64,000 nucleotides of DNA from Paenibacillus sp. LS1 (GCF_026013365.1 NZ_JAPDOE010000003.1:310001-374000); one strand, 5' to 3'; counted from the stretch's first letter, positions 53,171 through 63,317 are shown. Notes: a model not told the origin generated them from the sequence alone. Made by a program: numbers and translations.

Positions 53171-54448
53171 TTACTCCGGCTTATCCGTCAACTTCACTGA
53201 TACTTTCTCAGCTTTGCCATCCCGGTAGAAAGTCACTTCAATTGTATCCCCAATCTTCTTCTGATCGTACAGATACTTCCGCAGATCCAGCGTGGAGGTA
53301 ATTTTTTGCCCGTCAAACTCCGTAATAACATCATTCAGTTTCATGCCCGCTTCGGATGCCGGACCGGATGCTTCCAGCACAACCACACCGCTATCCACGT
53401 GAGATGGCAGCTTCAGATCCTTACGCTGCTCGTCATCCAGTGGTGCATAAGGGTTGCTTAGATCCACCGTGTACACGCCCAGATATGGACGAGATACTTT
53501 GCCGTTCAGTAGCAGGGAATCGACCGTTTTCATCACTTCGTTCATCGGAATGGCGAAGCCGAGACCTTCAACGCCCGTATCCGAGATTTTCATCGTGTTG
53601 ATACCGACCACTTTGCCGTTCAGATCGACTAAAGCACCACCGCTATTACCTTCATTAATCGCCGCATCCGTCTGGATCACGTTTTGCTCCCAGTCGTACA
53701 CCCCGTCCTGATTAATAGATACCGGTAGAATACGATCCGTGTAACTGACAATACCGGATGTCAGGGTACCGCCCAGACCGAGCGGGTTCCCGATCGCCAG
53801 CACCGTTTGACCGCGCTGAAGTTTGCTGGAATCACCGATCTCCGCGACCGCACCCAGCCCTTTATCTTCTGCGGATAATACAGCAATGTCACTTACACGG
53901 TCTTTACCAACCAGCTTTGCTTTATGTGTCTCCCCATCTACGGTCACAATCTCCAGATCACTCGCGCCCTCCACGACGTGGTGGTTGGTCATGATATAAG
54001 CCTTGCCATCTTCCTTCTTGAAAATGACCCCTGAGCCCAGCGCGGAATCTTCCATCGACAGACTGCTACCCGTTTTATGGTTCACAATGCTCACCACCGA
54101 AGGACGAACATGGGCCGCCGCCTGAATAATCCGGTCGTATGGATCAGCTGCCTGTGCTGTCGGTGCACCGCCTCCACCACCGTTGCCAGTAGCATTCGCT
54201 AGCGGTAACGATGCAGGCTGTGTAATGAAGCTAAACAGCGTGACGGTCACGATGGAGCTGATCACCGAGCTAATCACAGCTACCTTCACTGTGGAACTGA
54301 TTCCCGTACGCGATCTGCGCGGATTGCTCCAGCGGTCACGTCCACGTGCTCTGCCTCCAGGGCGGATGATCTGAAGTTTGCCTTTCTGTTCAGGTTCGGC
54401 GCGTCTTGATACTTTGGTTGAATAAAAATCGTCTCCAAACAATCCCAT
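53171..54448 (-). CDS. htrC: HtrA-family membrane-anchored serine protease with PDZ domain
   Basis: A 425-residue protease for envelope protein quality control. A basic cytoplasmic head (about 70 residues) is followed by one membrane helix, then a trypsin-like domain. The catalytic triad is His in TNHHVVEG, Asp in VSDIAVLS and Ser in GNSGGALVD. A C-terminal PDZ domain contains GLGFAIPMNEV and then VVVLEASGPASEAGMKLNDV. The ATG at 54448 follows GGGGAGAGG. Synteny with walJ, the CxxH/CxxC gene and rlmH matches Bacillus htrC (yyxA). Confidence 0.93.
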   Translation of the reverse strand: MGLFGDDFYSTKVSRRAEPEQKGKLQIIRPGGRARGRDRWSNPRRSRTGISSTVKVAVISSVISSIVTVTLFSFITQPASLPLANATGNGGGGGAPTAQAADPYDRIIQAAAHVRPSVVSIVNHKTGSSLSMEDSALGSGVIFKKEDGKAYIMTNHHVVEGASDLEIVTVDGETHKAKLVGKDRVSDIAVLSAEDKGLGAVAEIGDSSKLQRGQTVLAIGNPLGLGGTLTSGIVSYTDRILPVSINQDGVYDWEQNVIQTDAAINEGNSGGALVDLNGKVVGINTMKISDTGVEGLGFAIPMNEVMKTVDSLLLNGKVSRPYLGVYTVDLSNPYAPLDDEQRKDLKLPSHVDSGVVVLEASGPASEAGMKLNDVITEFDGQKITSTLDLRKYLYDQKKIGDTIEVTFYRDGKAEKVSVKLTDKPE

Positions 54449-55207
54449 CGTGATCCTCTCCCCTTCGTTGTCACGCATCAAGACCCTGACTGCCGCCTAA
54501 GTTGTCGCATGGATCAACGATGCTGTTCTTACGTTACCCCACTCCAGCCACAGCCGAGCTTACAATCGCTGTTACTCACAAATTTTCATCCCACTTTCAG
54601 GGTGAAGTTTGTTCATCGCGTATGCTCCCGAAGTAGCTTTCCTTCAGAAAGCTTTCCGGCGAACGCTACGCTTCTCCAGCCTCGTTCTGTGTCTTCCGTT
54701 ACGTGCGTACCGTAAATAACCTCTCGCTTTCCCATGCTTTTTTGCATTTTTATAAAATGGTCTTGCATATCGCCGCATCCCGGCATCAAATCAAGATACA
54801 GCGTCTATGTACAACAGAACGGACACGCCATTCTGTCAGTGACTCTATCAATCATGCTCTCGCATTCTATGACATGCCATTTCACACGCAAAACAGCCAA
54901 AATCACAATGCTCCTCATATACTAAACACGCCAAATCACAAAAAGTTGCATAATTACGAAAATTAACGCAAATTTCCGCTATAACGCGTTTAACAATAAA
55001 GGTCCATACTATCTATCACCACAAAATCCGGTCCGCTAAGCGCCGTTTTGGCTATTTTGAAGAACTTTTTCACCCATGCATAGTCACAGGTTCAGCATAC
55101 ACGCCTCGTCTCACAAATTATAGCGGCAAAAAGAGGAATGTTTTCCACCCAGCCTGACTACAATAATAGTAAAAGACAATTCGAAGCTTCATAGAGGAGG
55201 ATATAAC
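54449..55207. other. Gene-free stretch between htrC and walJ
   Basis: It holds the htrC promoter region, the diverged repeat copy at 54553-54710 and the promoter of the small plus-strand gene at 55208. The section 54960-55150 has CGCTATAACGCG and ATTATAGCGGC words that look like further repeat material. No other gene is supported. Confidence 0.45.
54553..54710. repeat. Interspersed repeat family 1, diverged copy C
   Basis: Blocks ACAATCGCTGTTACTC, AAAGCTTTCCGGCGAACGCTA and then CGCTTCTCCAGCCT, TTCTGTGTCTTCCGTTACGTG match the order in the copies at 16865 and 61279, with an altered central hairpin. Confidence 0.6.
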
Positions 55208-55420
55208 ATGGATCGCACGCGTACACTCACAGCTATGGATGAAGTTCATATGGCGGCCAAGCTGGCCGATCTTAAGGATGAACACTATCGAAATACCCTT
55301 GCACTTAGTACCATCATCGAACTGCTTATCGATAAAGGCATCCTAACCCGCGAGGAAGTGGAGCGCAAAGCCGCCGAACTGGACAGCTTTATGGCTCACC
55401 CACCCTATCCCATGGTGTAG
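55208..55420 (+). CDS. Small helical protein convergent with walJ
   Basis: A 70-residue protein, mainly helical, charged, with ALSTIIELLIDKGILTREEV in its second half; this resembles the helical hairpin of many small Firmicutes proteins. AGAGGAGG is placed ideally before the ATG. The last 32 bases overlap the end of walJ on the opposite strand. Function unknown. Confidence 0.7.
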   Translation: MDRTRTLTAMDEVHMAAKLADLKDEHYRNTLALSTIIELLIDKGILTREEVERKAAELDSFMAHPPYPMV

Positions 55421-56195
55421 GACGGTCGTAATACGTATCACAGAGCTTGAACTCATGATCCCGATAAAAACATCCACGGCTCTCCATCGCGTCGCGCACG
55501 GTCATTTTCGCCAAGTCCATCATATTATGATCCCGGCTAAGATGTGCCAGATACGTGCGCTTGATGCGTCCGTTCATCAGTTCACTAAGCGCTGCCCCTG
55601 CCGCTTCGTTCGACAAATGCCCAATGTCGCTCAAAATCCGGCGCTTGGTGTTCCACGGATAACGCCCCATACGCAGCAATTCGACATCATGATTCGCCTC
55701 CAGCACCAGCACGTCAGAATCGGATATCGCATCGCGAACCTTGTCGCTCATGTACCCGAGATCCGTTGCAACAGACAGCTTCTCACTGCCATCATCGAAC
55801 GTATAACCTACCGGCTCAGCCGCATCATGCGAGATCCCGAAGGATTCCACGCGCAGTGACCCAAAATCATGCTTTTCACCTGTTTCAAATACCCTCCGGT
55901 TTTCCTCTGGAATCGCCCCAACTGACTTCTCCAGCGCCGCCCACGTATTCAGATTCGCATAGATTGGTAAATTATATTTCCGAGACATCGCGCCTAGTCC
56001 TTTAATGTGATCAGAATGTTCATGTGTAACCAGAATCCCGTCCAGTTCTGCCCCAGAAATCTCCCTTTCCTGAAACAGTGCATCCAATCGCTTCGCACTC
56101 AGACCCGCGTCAATCATGAGAGATGTGCCCCCATGCTGTATGACCGTGGCATTACCTGTCGAACCGCTGGATAACACGGTAAAATATATCCCCAT
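55389..56195 (-). CDS. walJ: Metallo-beta-lactamase-fold hydrolase WalJ (YycJ)
   Basis: A 268-residue MBL-fold protein of the YycJ type, linked in Bacilli to DNA replication/cell-division coordination and possibly exonuclease activity. Metal ligands are visible in VTHEHSDHIKGLG and in LVLEANHD, and a late His in LAHLSRDHN. It is the last gene of the wal operon, six bases after walI. Confidence 0.94.
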   Translation of the reverse strand: MGIYFTVLSSGSTGNATVIQHGGTSLMIDAGLSAKRLDALFQEREISGAELDGILVTHEHSDHIKGLGAMSRKYNLPIYANLNTWAALEKSVGAIPEENRRVFETGEKHDFGSLRVESFGISHDAAEPVGYTFDDGSEKLSVATDLGYMSDKVRDAISDSDVLVLEANHDVELLRMGRYPWNTKRRILSDIGHLSNEAAGAALSELMNGRIKRTYLAHLSRDHNMMDLAKMTVRDAMESRGCFYRDHEFKLCDTYYDRPTPWDRVGEP

Positions 56196-56201
56196 AACGC
56201 A

Positions 56202-56954
56202 TTACTCCCCTGGTTTGTCTGTCTTGGGACTGAATACATCCCCACTGATGCCCTGCACGTACAACACTTCGCCACTTTCCAGCACGAACCGCCATGCCGG
56301 CATCGCTACCTGTATATCTGAATTGAACAACTGGCCGTAATAGCCCAGCTGAATATCTTTGACAATTGCATCATTTGGCAAAAAGTTCTCGATCAGCGTT
56401 CCCAGCGCCTTCGACGCCGGAAGCACCTGCTGATCGCTCTCCTCTGCGGTTGTAATCCGCACCGGAGTCTGACGGTAACCCGTTATTTTCTGGTCGCTGT
56501 AGAATAGCTCCAGACTCACATTGAAGAGCGGCCATTTGCCATCCACCAGTGGGTGAAGCACAAAAGCCCCATCCTCGGCCATCAGCTGATCCAGCCGGTA
56601 TGTCCCGATCTGTGGAATCTCACGCTGTAATGCATCCTCCAGCTCACTCTGCGAGAAGATCAACTTGCTATCTACAGGCTGTTCCAGTTCCATATCCACG
56701 CCAGCCTTGTCCTCTTCGATGAATTCATAGGACAACTTTGGTAGCTTTGGCGTTTCATTTGGAATCGGAGCCAGCACCTGAATGCCCTTCTCTTCCATCG
56801 CCTGCTGTGTATTATCTGCCAGTGAGGTGAAGTCCAGATTGGCTCCGGCCGTCTCCCGCGCATCCATCCAGATCTGGTATCCCAGCACCAGATTGAGCAG
56901 CAGAAAGGCATAGATCAACACATTTTTCGCCCGTCCCCAATCCAAAACTTTCAC
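56202..56954 (-). CDS. walI: WalK regulator WalI (YycI)
   Basis: A 250-residue membrane protein with the typical start (WGRAKNVLIYAFLLLNLVLG), one N-terminal transmembrane helix and an extracellular YycI domain. With WalH it restrains the kinase WalK through membrane-helix contacts. It is separated from walH by about 390 bases that contain repeat family 2, whereas these genes are adjacent in Bacillus. Confidence 0.92.
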   Translation of the reverse strand: MKVLDWGRAKNVLIYAFLLLNLVLGYQIWMDARETAGANLDFTSLADNTQQAMEEKGIQVLAPIPNETPKLPKLSYEFIEEDKAGVDMELEQPVDSKLIFSQSELEDALQREIPQIGTYRLDQLMAEDGAFVLHPLVDGKWPLFNVSLELFYSDQKITGYRQTPVRITTAEESDQQVLPASKALGTLIENFLPNDAIVKDIQLGYYGQLFNSDIQVAMPAWRFVLESGEVLYVQGISGDVFSPKTDKPGE

Positions 56955-57028
56955 CTCCCTCAGTTAACTGGCTGAAATACTTTCAATAACTATTAGAAAA
57001 TTGATCTCTATCCATGTTAGCCTGCTCG

Positions 57029-57223
57029 CTAACGAACTCCACAAGCCTTATTTGCTCCATTTTCCGCAAGTTTATAATCTAACGAATCTGAGAGAAGTTA
57101 TTTCTAGCATTTGTAGGCATTCCATCGATTTTCACTCGTTTTCTGCAGGAATAACGTCGCTGAGGTTCGTTAGATTTTGCATTTAAGGCTAATTCGGCAT
57201 TTAAGGCGTGTCAGATTCGTTAG
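57029..57223. repeat. Interspersed repeat family 2, copy B (between walH and walI)
   Basis: Starts CTAACGAACTCCACAAGCCT, then ATCTAACGAATCTGA, AGGTTCGTTAGATT and CAGATTCGTTAGCC. It shares module order with 51258-51454. It sits inside the wal operon. Confidence 0.8.
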
Positions 57224-57343
57224 CCCTCTGCCAAAGTTAAACTATCAACACTTTTTGGGCAGTTCACATCTATCAATTGAAAGGTTATTCTGCACTCGTA
57301 GTGATAAAGTACAGCTACTCTTCAGTTTAATGACTACAACCTA

Positions 57344-58633
57344 TCAAGATACGGTGGTTTCCTCCCCGTTTCCAAAGCGGATCACCCAAACCGGGATCAG
57401 CTTCAGTCCGTCCTCAATCGAAGAAGGACGATAAGCCGGGTAGACGTCCACAACCTGGCGATTCTCACCTGCCACCTTTTTAATCAGAGCCTTCAGCTTG
57501 TCTCCGCCAGGTAGTTTGACCGATTTCTTCCCCTCTGCGCCTTCGTTCAGGTATTCCAGCGATCGTTCATAACTGGACACCGTCTCCTGCTGCATCTCCA
57601 TACTGATCGTGCCGAAGCGGAATTGCATGGAATCCATAATCGGGTAGCTGCCGTAATACTGCTGGAATTCAAGCTGTGTCTTGCTGTCAGCGGTCTCCAG
57701 CATCATGCGCGACCTGCCTTTCCAGCCACCATGCTGATTCACAAAATCAACCGCAGATAGCGCATCCTTCGCGGGATCAATCTGTCCCGCAGGCGGTGCC
57801 GCCGGATCGGTATAACTGATCCAGCGTTGTTCCTGTTTAACTTGCAAGCTACGTTTACTATCCGTGTAGATCTCTGACCCGTCTTTTTCCCGAATATTCC
57901 GAGTCATGCTTGGATCGAAGAACAGACTGCGTTGCATCTGCTCAACCGTGAACTGCCCTGTCGGCACATCGGCTTCAATCGTCTCCAGAGCTTCCGCCGG
58001 GATATAATACCCGCCATCCATCAACGTATATGGCGTCCAGTTTGTACCGAAGTCGACATGCTGCTGTACGTCCTGCACCGTTAAGTCCGCCTGGGTTGCT
58101 TCGTATACCACGTCTCCCTTGGCGCTGAAGAACAGCGCATGGGCCTTCGTTTCATTTTTGGCTGTATAGATCGAGATTCGGTTAATCGTCTCCCCTTGGA
58201 ATAAGGAATCCGTCCCGAGCCTCATCACCCGCTGTAATAAAGCTACGGGGATACCTTCCTTGAACGATAGCTCAAACCCAGGGTTTTCCTTGCGAATCTG
58301 ATCCCAGTTCACCGATTGCACACTGCGGCGCTGAAAATCATCGAACGCTCGCCCCTGTAACCGTGAATAGATCAACTGATAGAACGTATTGCCAGGGTAA
58401 AACACCGTATGTTTATCCTCGCCCAGATGAATAATCATCTGATCGGGGAAGATTAATTCTTCAATATTACGTTCCTGACCCATATTCTCCGTCTTCACAT
58501 AGTTCGTCTCTGACGTCACAATAGAATCCCCACCTCCGGGCAAACGGTAGATCAGGAAATAACTCTGTACCAGACTGGCTACAACAAGGGTAGCGAGCAC
58601 CAGGGATTTAATCCGTTCCTTCACGGTGCTCAC
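57344..58633 (-). CDS. walH: WalK regulator WalH (YycH)
   Basis: A 429-residue protein with one N-terminal membrane helix (LVLATLVVASLVQSYFLIY) and a large extracellular YycH domain. It works with WalI to control WalK activity. Its start overlaps the end of walK by 26 bases. Length is close to that of Bacillus YycH. Confidence 0.92.
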   Translation of the reverse strand: MSTVKERIKSLVLATLVVASLVQSYFLIYRLPGGGDSIVTSETNYVKTENMGQERNIEELIFPDQMIIHLGEDKHTVFYPGNTFYQLIYSRLQGRAFDDFQRRSVQSVNWDQIRKENPGFELSFKEGIPVALLQRVMRLGTDSLFQGETINRISIYTAKNETKAHALFFSAKGDVVYEATQADLTVQDVQQHVDFGTNWTPYTLMDGGYYIPAEALETIEADVPTGQFTVEQMQRSLFFDPSMTRNIREKDGSEIYTDSKRSLQVKQEQRWISYTDPAAPPAGQIDPAKDALSAVDFVNQHGGWKGRSRMMLETADSKTQLEFQQYYGSYPIMDSMQFRFGTISMEMQQETVSSYERSLEYLNEGAEGKKSVKLPGGDKLKALIKKVAGENRQVVDVYPAYRPSSIEDGLKLIPVWVIRFGNGEETTVS

Positions 58634-60458
58634 CCCCTTCCTCGCGCATCGGCAGTGTAAACGTTACTGTCGTGCCCACGTCCACCTCAGACTCCAGTGA
58701 GATGCTCCCATCATGCGCCTTCACAATTTCCCGGGCAATGGAGAGTCCCAGCCCTGTGCCTCCCATACTGCGGGAACGAGCCTTGTCCACCCGATAAAAC
58801 CGCTCAAAAATACGATCCAGATCGCGCTGTGGAATACCCATTCCGGTATCCGATACCGAGATGGCAAGTGCATGCTCATCACTGCGTCTAGCCGCAATGG
58901 TAATGGTGCCGCCTTCAGAAGTATATTTCAACGCATTGGACACGACATTATCCAGCACCTGATCAATCTGGTCACGATCCAGTGGAACAGCCGGAATATC
59001 GTTCTCTACAGACAACACAGGTTGAATATCCTTCTGATGCATCTGGAACGAGAATCGATCCGTCACTTCCTCCAGCATTTCCAGAATGTCGGTTGGCTGC
59101 TTGCGCAGTAAAGCTTCCTTGGAATCCAGCCGAGATAGATGCAGCAGATCCGTAACCAGCCTAATCATTCGCTCCGTCTCGTTCTGAATAACACCAACGA
59201 AACGACCAGCAAGCTGTGGATCTTCCAATGCACCATCATCCAGAGCTTCTGCATAACTTTTGATCGTCGTTAGAGGTGTCCGCAACTCATGGGATACATT
59301 GGCCACGAATTCACGCCGGGATGCTTCAAGCTCTTCCTGCTCGGTGACATCCTGAAGTACGGCAATGGTTCCTGTGATACCCAACTCACGCCGATGAACC
59401 GGTGTGAACGTCATCCGAATGACCACAGGCTCTTCTTGTCCCGCGGGTGCAATCTGCAGCAACGTTGAACCTGTAAAACCACTGGCGAGAGCTTCCGCAT
59501 CCTCCGGATCAATACCGAGCAATATGGCAAAATGTCTTCCTTCAATATCTGCAGGACGCATACCCAGAATGCTACTGGCACGGCGGTTCACCAGAATGAC
59601 TTTACCGTACTCATCCGTGGCTACCACACCATCACTCATATTGGTTAGAATGGAGGTCAACTTCTCCTTCTCCTCTTCATTCTGCGAGAGTGCATCTCGA
59701 AGCCTGCTGGTCATATAGTTAAAAGCCCGACTGAGCTGACCGATCTCATCCGTGCCGAATACAGGTGTCTGCTGATCAAAGTTACCTTCTGCTACAGCTG
59801 TCGCTCTCCGGGTCACTTCCTTAATCGGCTGCGTAATCGTATGGGACAGGATCACGCCAAGCACCGCTGTTAACACCAAGGCAATCAGAATGCCGGAGAT
59901 AAAGATTTTGTTGATTCCCTCCATCGTGGAATACAACTCGTTCATGGATGCCGCGATGTAGACCGCGCCAATGATTTTACCGCCGGAGAGCACCGGCTTG
60001 GCGACGACCTTTTTGCGAACATTATCCTCGTCCACGATATATTCCTCATTGTCCCGAATGCCTTGCAGCGCACGGCTGACGACAGTCTGGGTATTTTTGC
60101 GCCCGACATAGTCCGAATGTGAACTTAGCGAGGTCGTGAGTACCTTGCCGCTAGCATCCAACACCTGAATCTCGGCACCATTAATGTTGAACAGATTGTT
60201 CACCAGCACACGCAGATTTTCCGTTTTGTCCTCGCCAGCTTCTGCTTCTCCACCTGCCATCGTCTCCCCCACGAGAACCGATAGCATCTCCGCACGTGCC
60301 TGCAGGTCTTCCGTAAAGTTGCTCGTCAGCGAGTTCTTCATCGCGCTCACAAAATAAACGCCGATTAATTGCATCGCAATCAGAATCAGCAGTACATAGA
60401 TAATTATCAATTTCGCCTGAATCGTTCGGAAGAACGAGAATCGCGCGAATCGGCCCAT
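58608..60458 (-). CDS. walK: Essential cell-wall sensor histidine kinase WalK
   Basis: A 616-residue kinase: transmembrane helix 1 (about 13-32), extracellular Cache-like sensor, transmembrane helix 2 (about 185-205), HAMP, PAS (SILTNMSDGVVATDEYGKVI), HisKA with VANVSHELRTPLTTIKSYAE and ATPase domain with NALKYTSEGG and GTGLGLS. It senses cell-wall status and phosphorylates WalR. It overlaps walR by one base (TAATG). Confidence 0.96.
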   Translation of the reverse strand: MGRFARFSFFRTIQAKLIIIYVLLILIAMQLIGVYFVSAMKNSLTSNFTEDLQARAEMLSVLVGETMAGGEAEAGEDKTENLRVLVNNLFNINGAEIQVLDASGKVLTTSLSSHSDYVGRKNTQTVVSRALQGIRDNEEYIVDEDNVRKKVVAKPVLSGGKIIGAVYIAASMNELYSTMEGINKIFISGILIALVLTAVLGVILSHTITQPIKEVTRRATAVAEGNFDQQTPVFGTDEIGQLSRAFNYMTSRLRDALSQNEEEKEKLTSILTNMSDGVVATDEYGKVILVNRRASSILGMRPADIEGRHFAILLGIDPEDAEALASGFTGSTLLQIAPAGQEEPVVIRMTFTPVHRRELGITGTIAVLQDVTEQEELEASRREFVANVSHELRTPLTTIKSYAEALDDGALEDPQLAGRFVGVIQNETERMIRLVTDLLHLSRLDSKEALLRKQPTDILEMLEEVTDRFSFQMHQKDIQPVLSVENDIPAVPLDRDQIDQVLDNVVSNALKYTSEGGTITIAARRSDEHALAISVSDTGMGIPQRDLDRIFERFYRVDKARSRSMGGTGLGLSIAREIVKAHDGSISLESEVDVGTTVTFTLPMREEGGEHREGTD

Positions 60459-61180
60459 TATATCCCCACGCTTTTGGCACTGCGCACGAGATAACCGAGC
60501 CCGCGGCGTGTCAGAATCGTTTCCGGTTTGCTTGGATTCTCCTCAATCTTCTCACGCAGACGACGAATCGTAACATCCACGGTGCGAACATCGCCGAAAT
60601 ATTCATATCCCCACACCGCTTGCAGCAGATGTTCCCGTGTCATAACCTTGCCGGAATGCTTCGCCATATAATAGAGAAGTTCATATTCACGGTGGGTCAG
60701 ATCGAGTGGTTCTCCGCCTTTGTAAGCCGTATACATATCCATATCAAAAGCCAGATCAAACAGCCGCATGACCTGCTTCTCTTCGTCTTCGTGCGCTTCT
60801 GCCGTAATCGCAAGCTTTTGCCGTCTGCGCATCTGTGCCTTCACCCGTGCAAGCAGCTCACGCGTACTGAATGGCTTCGTCACGTAATCATCCGCACCCA
60901 ATTCCAGTCCAAGCACCTTGTCGATCTCGCCATCCTTGGCGGTAAGCATGATGATCGGCATCTCCAGATGAGCGCGCACCTCACGACATACATCCATACC
61001 GTCCTTGCCCGGGAGCATCAGATCCAGCAGCATCAGATCCGGTTTCTCGGATAGTGCCAGTTCAACCGCACGAATGCCATCGAATGCACAGATGACCTCG
61101 TACCCCTCTTTTTCCAAATTAAACTTCAGAATGTCCGCGATGGGCTGTTCATCGTCCACCACCAAAATCTTCCCCTGCAT
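60458..61180 (-). CDS. walR: Essential response regulator WalR
   Basis: A 240-residue OmpR-type regulator. The receiver has the acidic pair in [10 protein letters not shown], the phosphoacceptor Asp in [11 protein letters not shown] and the Lys in TKPF. The winged helix ends with [20 protein letters not shown] and RRGLGYLV. It controls cell-wall hydrolases; a WalR box is seen before the M23 peptidase gene just upstream. The start follows GGGGTGAAC. Confidence 0.96.
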   Translation of the reverse strand: MQGKILVVDDEQPIADILKFNLEKEGYEVICAFDGIRAVELALSEKPDLMLLDLMLPGKDGMDVCREVRAHLEMPIIMLTAKDGEIDKVLGLELGADDYVTKPFSTRELLARVKAQMRRRQKLAITAEAHEDEEKQVMRLFDLAFDMDMYTAYKGGEPLDLTHREYELLYYMAKHSGKVMTREHLLQAVWGYEYFGDVRTVDVTIRRLREKIEENPSKPETILTRRGLGYLVRSAKSVGI

Positions 61181-61278
61181 CGGCTAAGTTCACCCCTATA
61201 TCCTGCTTAATCCGCGTTAGCGTCTATATCTCTCTTCTATGTTTAGCTTGTACCAAGCCTGCTTGAGTTGTTTCTCTA

Positions 61279-61469
61279 ATATAAGTTGAACTAAAGAATA
61301 TTTACACTCACACTACGATGACAGAACAACCTTCCAATCGCTGTTACCCCCAGATTTTTTCGATTCCCTTTTCTCAAGGGAAAATCCGGGGATAAAGGCG
61401 AACGCTTCGCTTTTTCAGGTTTTTTCTGTCCTCTCCGTTATCGTGAAAATAATTAGTTCAACTTATATA
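61279..61469. repeat. Interspersed repeat family 1, copy B, with 16-bp perfect terminal inverted repeats
   Basis: Ends ATATAAGTTGAACTAA (61279-61294) and TTAGTTCAACTTATAT (61454-61469) are exact inverse complements. The 191-bp unit has no open frame and can fold into a long imperfect hairpin centred on TTCCCTTTT-CTC-AAGGGAAAA. This is MITE-like. It lies between the M23 peptidase gene and walR. Confidence 0.8.
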
Positions 61470-61566
61470 GCTCGTTGTTTATACTCTCTAGTTTAACATA
61501 CCTGAAGCACCGTCACATCCCGATCCGAGGGTTGGAAGGTCTTTCATCTGAAAATATTTTACAGCA

Positions 61567-61601
61567 GCAAAAAACAAGGCCAGCATTATAGCCAACCTTG
61601 C
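61567..61601 (-). terminator. Intrinsic terminator of the M23 peptidase gene
   Basis: CAAGG-TGGC/GC-GGCCTTG stem followed on the minus strand by TTTTTTGC, about 20 bases after the stop codon. Confidence 0.8.
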
Positions 61602-61618
61602 TCTCAATTTAGCTTATA

Positions 61619-63151
61619 TTAGTTCAAATACGTCATCGGATTCTCCGCTGTGCCGTTCTTCAGGATCTCGAAGTGTAGATGGGTTCCAGTCGAGCGTCCG
61701 GTGTTACCCATAACGCCGATGCTCTCCCCTTTTTCTACCACTTGTCCAACCTTCACACCGATGCTATTCAGATGACCATACAATGTTTCATATCCATTGC
61801 GATGGTTAATAATGATGACATTACCATAGCCACTCTTCTGTCCTGCAAAAGTAACCACGCCTTCGTCGGATGATTTCACATCCCGGTTACCTACCAGATC
61901 GACCCCTTTATGTTGACGACCCCAACGCTGTCCAAAGCTACTGCTCATCGATGCATTCGATACCGGCCAAGCAAATTCACCTGAGCCCTCACCAACGACT
62001 TTCGTTCCGCTAAGAACCACTTCGGTTACGGCGACTTTAATCACTTCCTGGCCAAGCCACTCTTCCTGTACGACTTCACCATTTTCTTTCGTTATACGAT
62101 ACTGCATATTTTTCAGACCGCTTTGACCTGGACGTACGACTTTGGTTGTGCCTGCTTTCAGTTCAGCACTTTTGCGTACTTCCACTTGCGGTTTAATCTC
62201 AATCTGCTCAACCACCTGCTCAACCGATTTAACGGTTACTGCTGGTTTAGGCACGGTCAGGGTCAGTTCATCTCCAATTTGAAGCGATGTTTCCTTGATG
62301 CCAGGATTATGCTGGCGAATCTCAGTTTGTGTAATTTCATACTTGGAAGCGATCGAAGAGATCGTATCTCCTTCACGAACCACATATGTTACAGGCGCGT
62401 CTTTACCAACGGTTAATGCTTTAACCGCCTCGGATACATCCCATATTTTGTTTGGATCAGCCTTCACCACATCCGTCGCTACTTCTTCCTTGATACCTAC
62501 CGACTTCAGGGTTGTACTCGGTCCCTCATCTTTCTTCGAGGAGTTAGCCGATACCGACTTCGTCTTCAGCGAACTTCGCACTGCCGATGCCGATATGTAC
62601 TTGTTCTGCACTTGTTCCAGGATTGCATCAGCTGTTGCCTGATCCTTCACAATGCCAATGACTTCACCGTCTACCTTAAGCTCCACACCTTTGGCATAGG
62701 CTGTCAGCATTTCGCTCAGTTTATCCAGCGTTTCGTCACTGTTCACTTCAGGTTTGTACGCTTTTACCGTTTCGGTTGTGATGCCATCCGTGTTCAGCAC
62801 CATCTCTGCGTCCGGATATTTATTTTGATATTCCTCAGTTTTGTCTGTAAACAGTTGTTGTAGTTGTGCTTCATCTGCAATGGTACCAATCTCGCTACCT
62901 TTAACCATTACTTTATAGTACGGGACGGTATTTACAGTAACATATTGTTTGCCTGCGAATCCGATCGATGCCGCGATGAATACACCGCATGCTGCTGTAA
63001 TGATCCATTTGCGCGAGGCCAGAACGCGCTTCTTATTCACACTGAAGGTGGACATGCTCATGTTGTTTTTGTCTTCGGCCGTCCGGTGTTCCCCGGATTG
63101 TTCGTGTACCCGGTCTTTGCCCGGTTGGCGTATGCCTCTGAAACCTTTCAT
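61619..63151 (-). CDS. Membrane-anchored M23 peptidoglycan endopeptidase with LysM and G5 domains
   Basis: A 510-residue cell-wall enzyme: basic cytoplasmic head, one membrane helix (about 48-66), a long extracellular linker region, LysM (YVVREGDTISSIASKYEI), a G5-like domain (about 300-375) and a C-terminal M23 metallopeptidase. Zinc-site motifs are RQHKGVDLVG and GNTGRSTGTHLHFE. It should cut stem-peptide cross-links. AAGGAGAG precedes the ATG. It lies upstream of walR, and its 5' region contains a WalR box, so it is probably a direct WalR target. Confidence 0.9.
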   Translation of the reverse strand: MKGFRGIRQPGKDRVHEQSGEHRTAEDKNNMSMSTFSVNKKRVLASRKWIITAACGVFIAASIGFAGKQYVTVNTVPYYKVMVKGSEIGTIADEAQLQQLFTDKTEEYQNKYPDAEMVLNTDGITTETVKAYKPEVNSDETLDKLSEMLTAYAKGVELKVDGEVIGIVKDQATADAILEQVQNKYISASAVRSSLKTKSVSANSSKKDEGPSTTLKSVGIKEEVATDVVKADPNKIWDVSEAVKALTVGKDAPVTYVVREGDTISSIASKYEITQTEIRQHNPGIKETSLQIGDELTLTVPKPAVTVKSVEQVVEQIEIKPQVEVRKSAELKAGTTKVVRPGQSGLKNMQYRITKENGEVVQEEWLGQEVIKVAVTEVVLSGTKVVGEGSGEFAWPVSNASMSSSFGQRWGRQHKGVDLVGNRDVKSSDEGVVTFAGQKSGYGNVIIINHRNGYETLYGHLNSIGVKVGQVVEKGESIGVMGNTGRSTGTHLHFEILKNGTAENPMTYLN

Positions 63152-63317
63152 GATTCTCTCCTTTTCAGCACTTCTCAGTTCGCATTTCTGTCAAGACATC
63201 ACCCATCGTGTCTGTCCCATGCTAGTTGAATAATATATTTGGGTGTCCGCAAAATCAGGACTTTAGCTGCGCTCGTAAAAGTGTCAAAATTTTAACCTTT
63301 TATCACACCCGTATACT

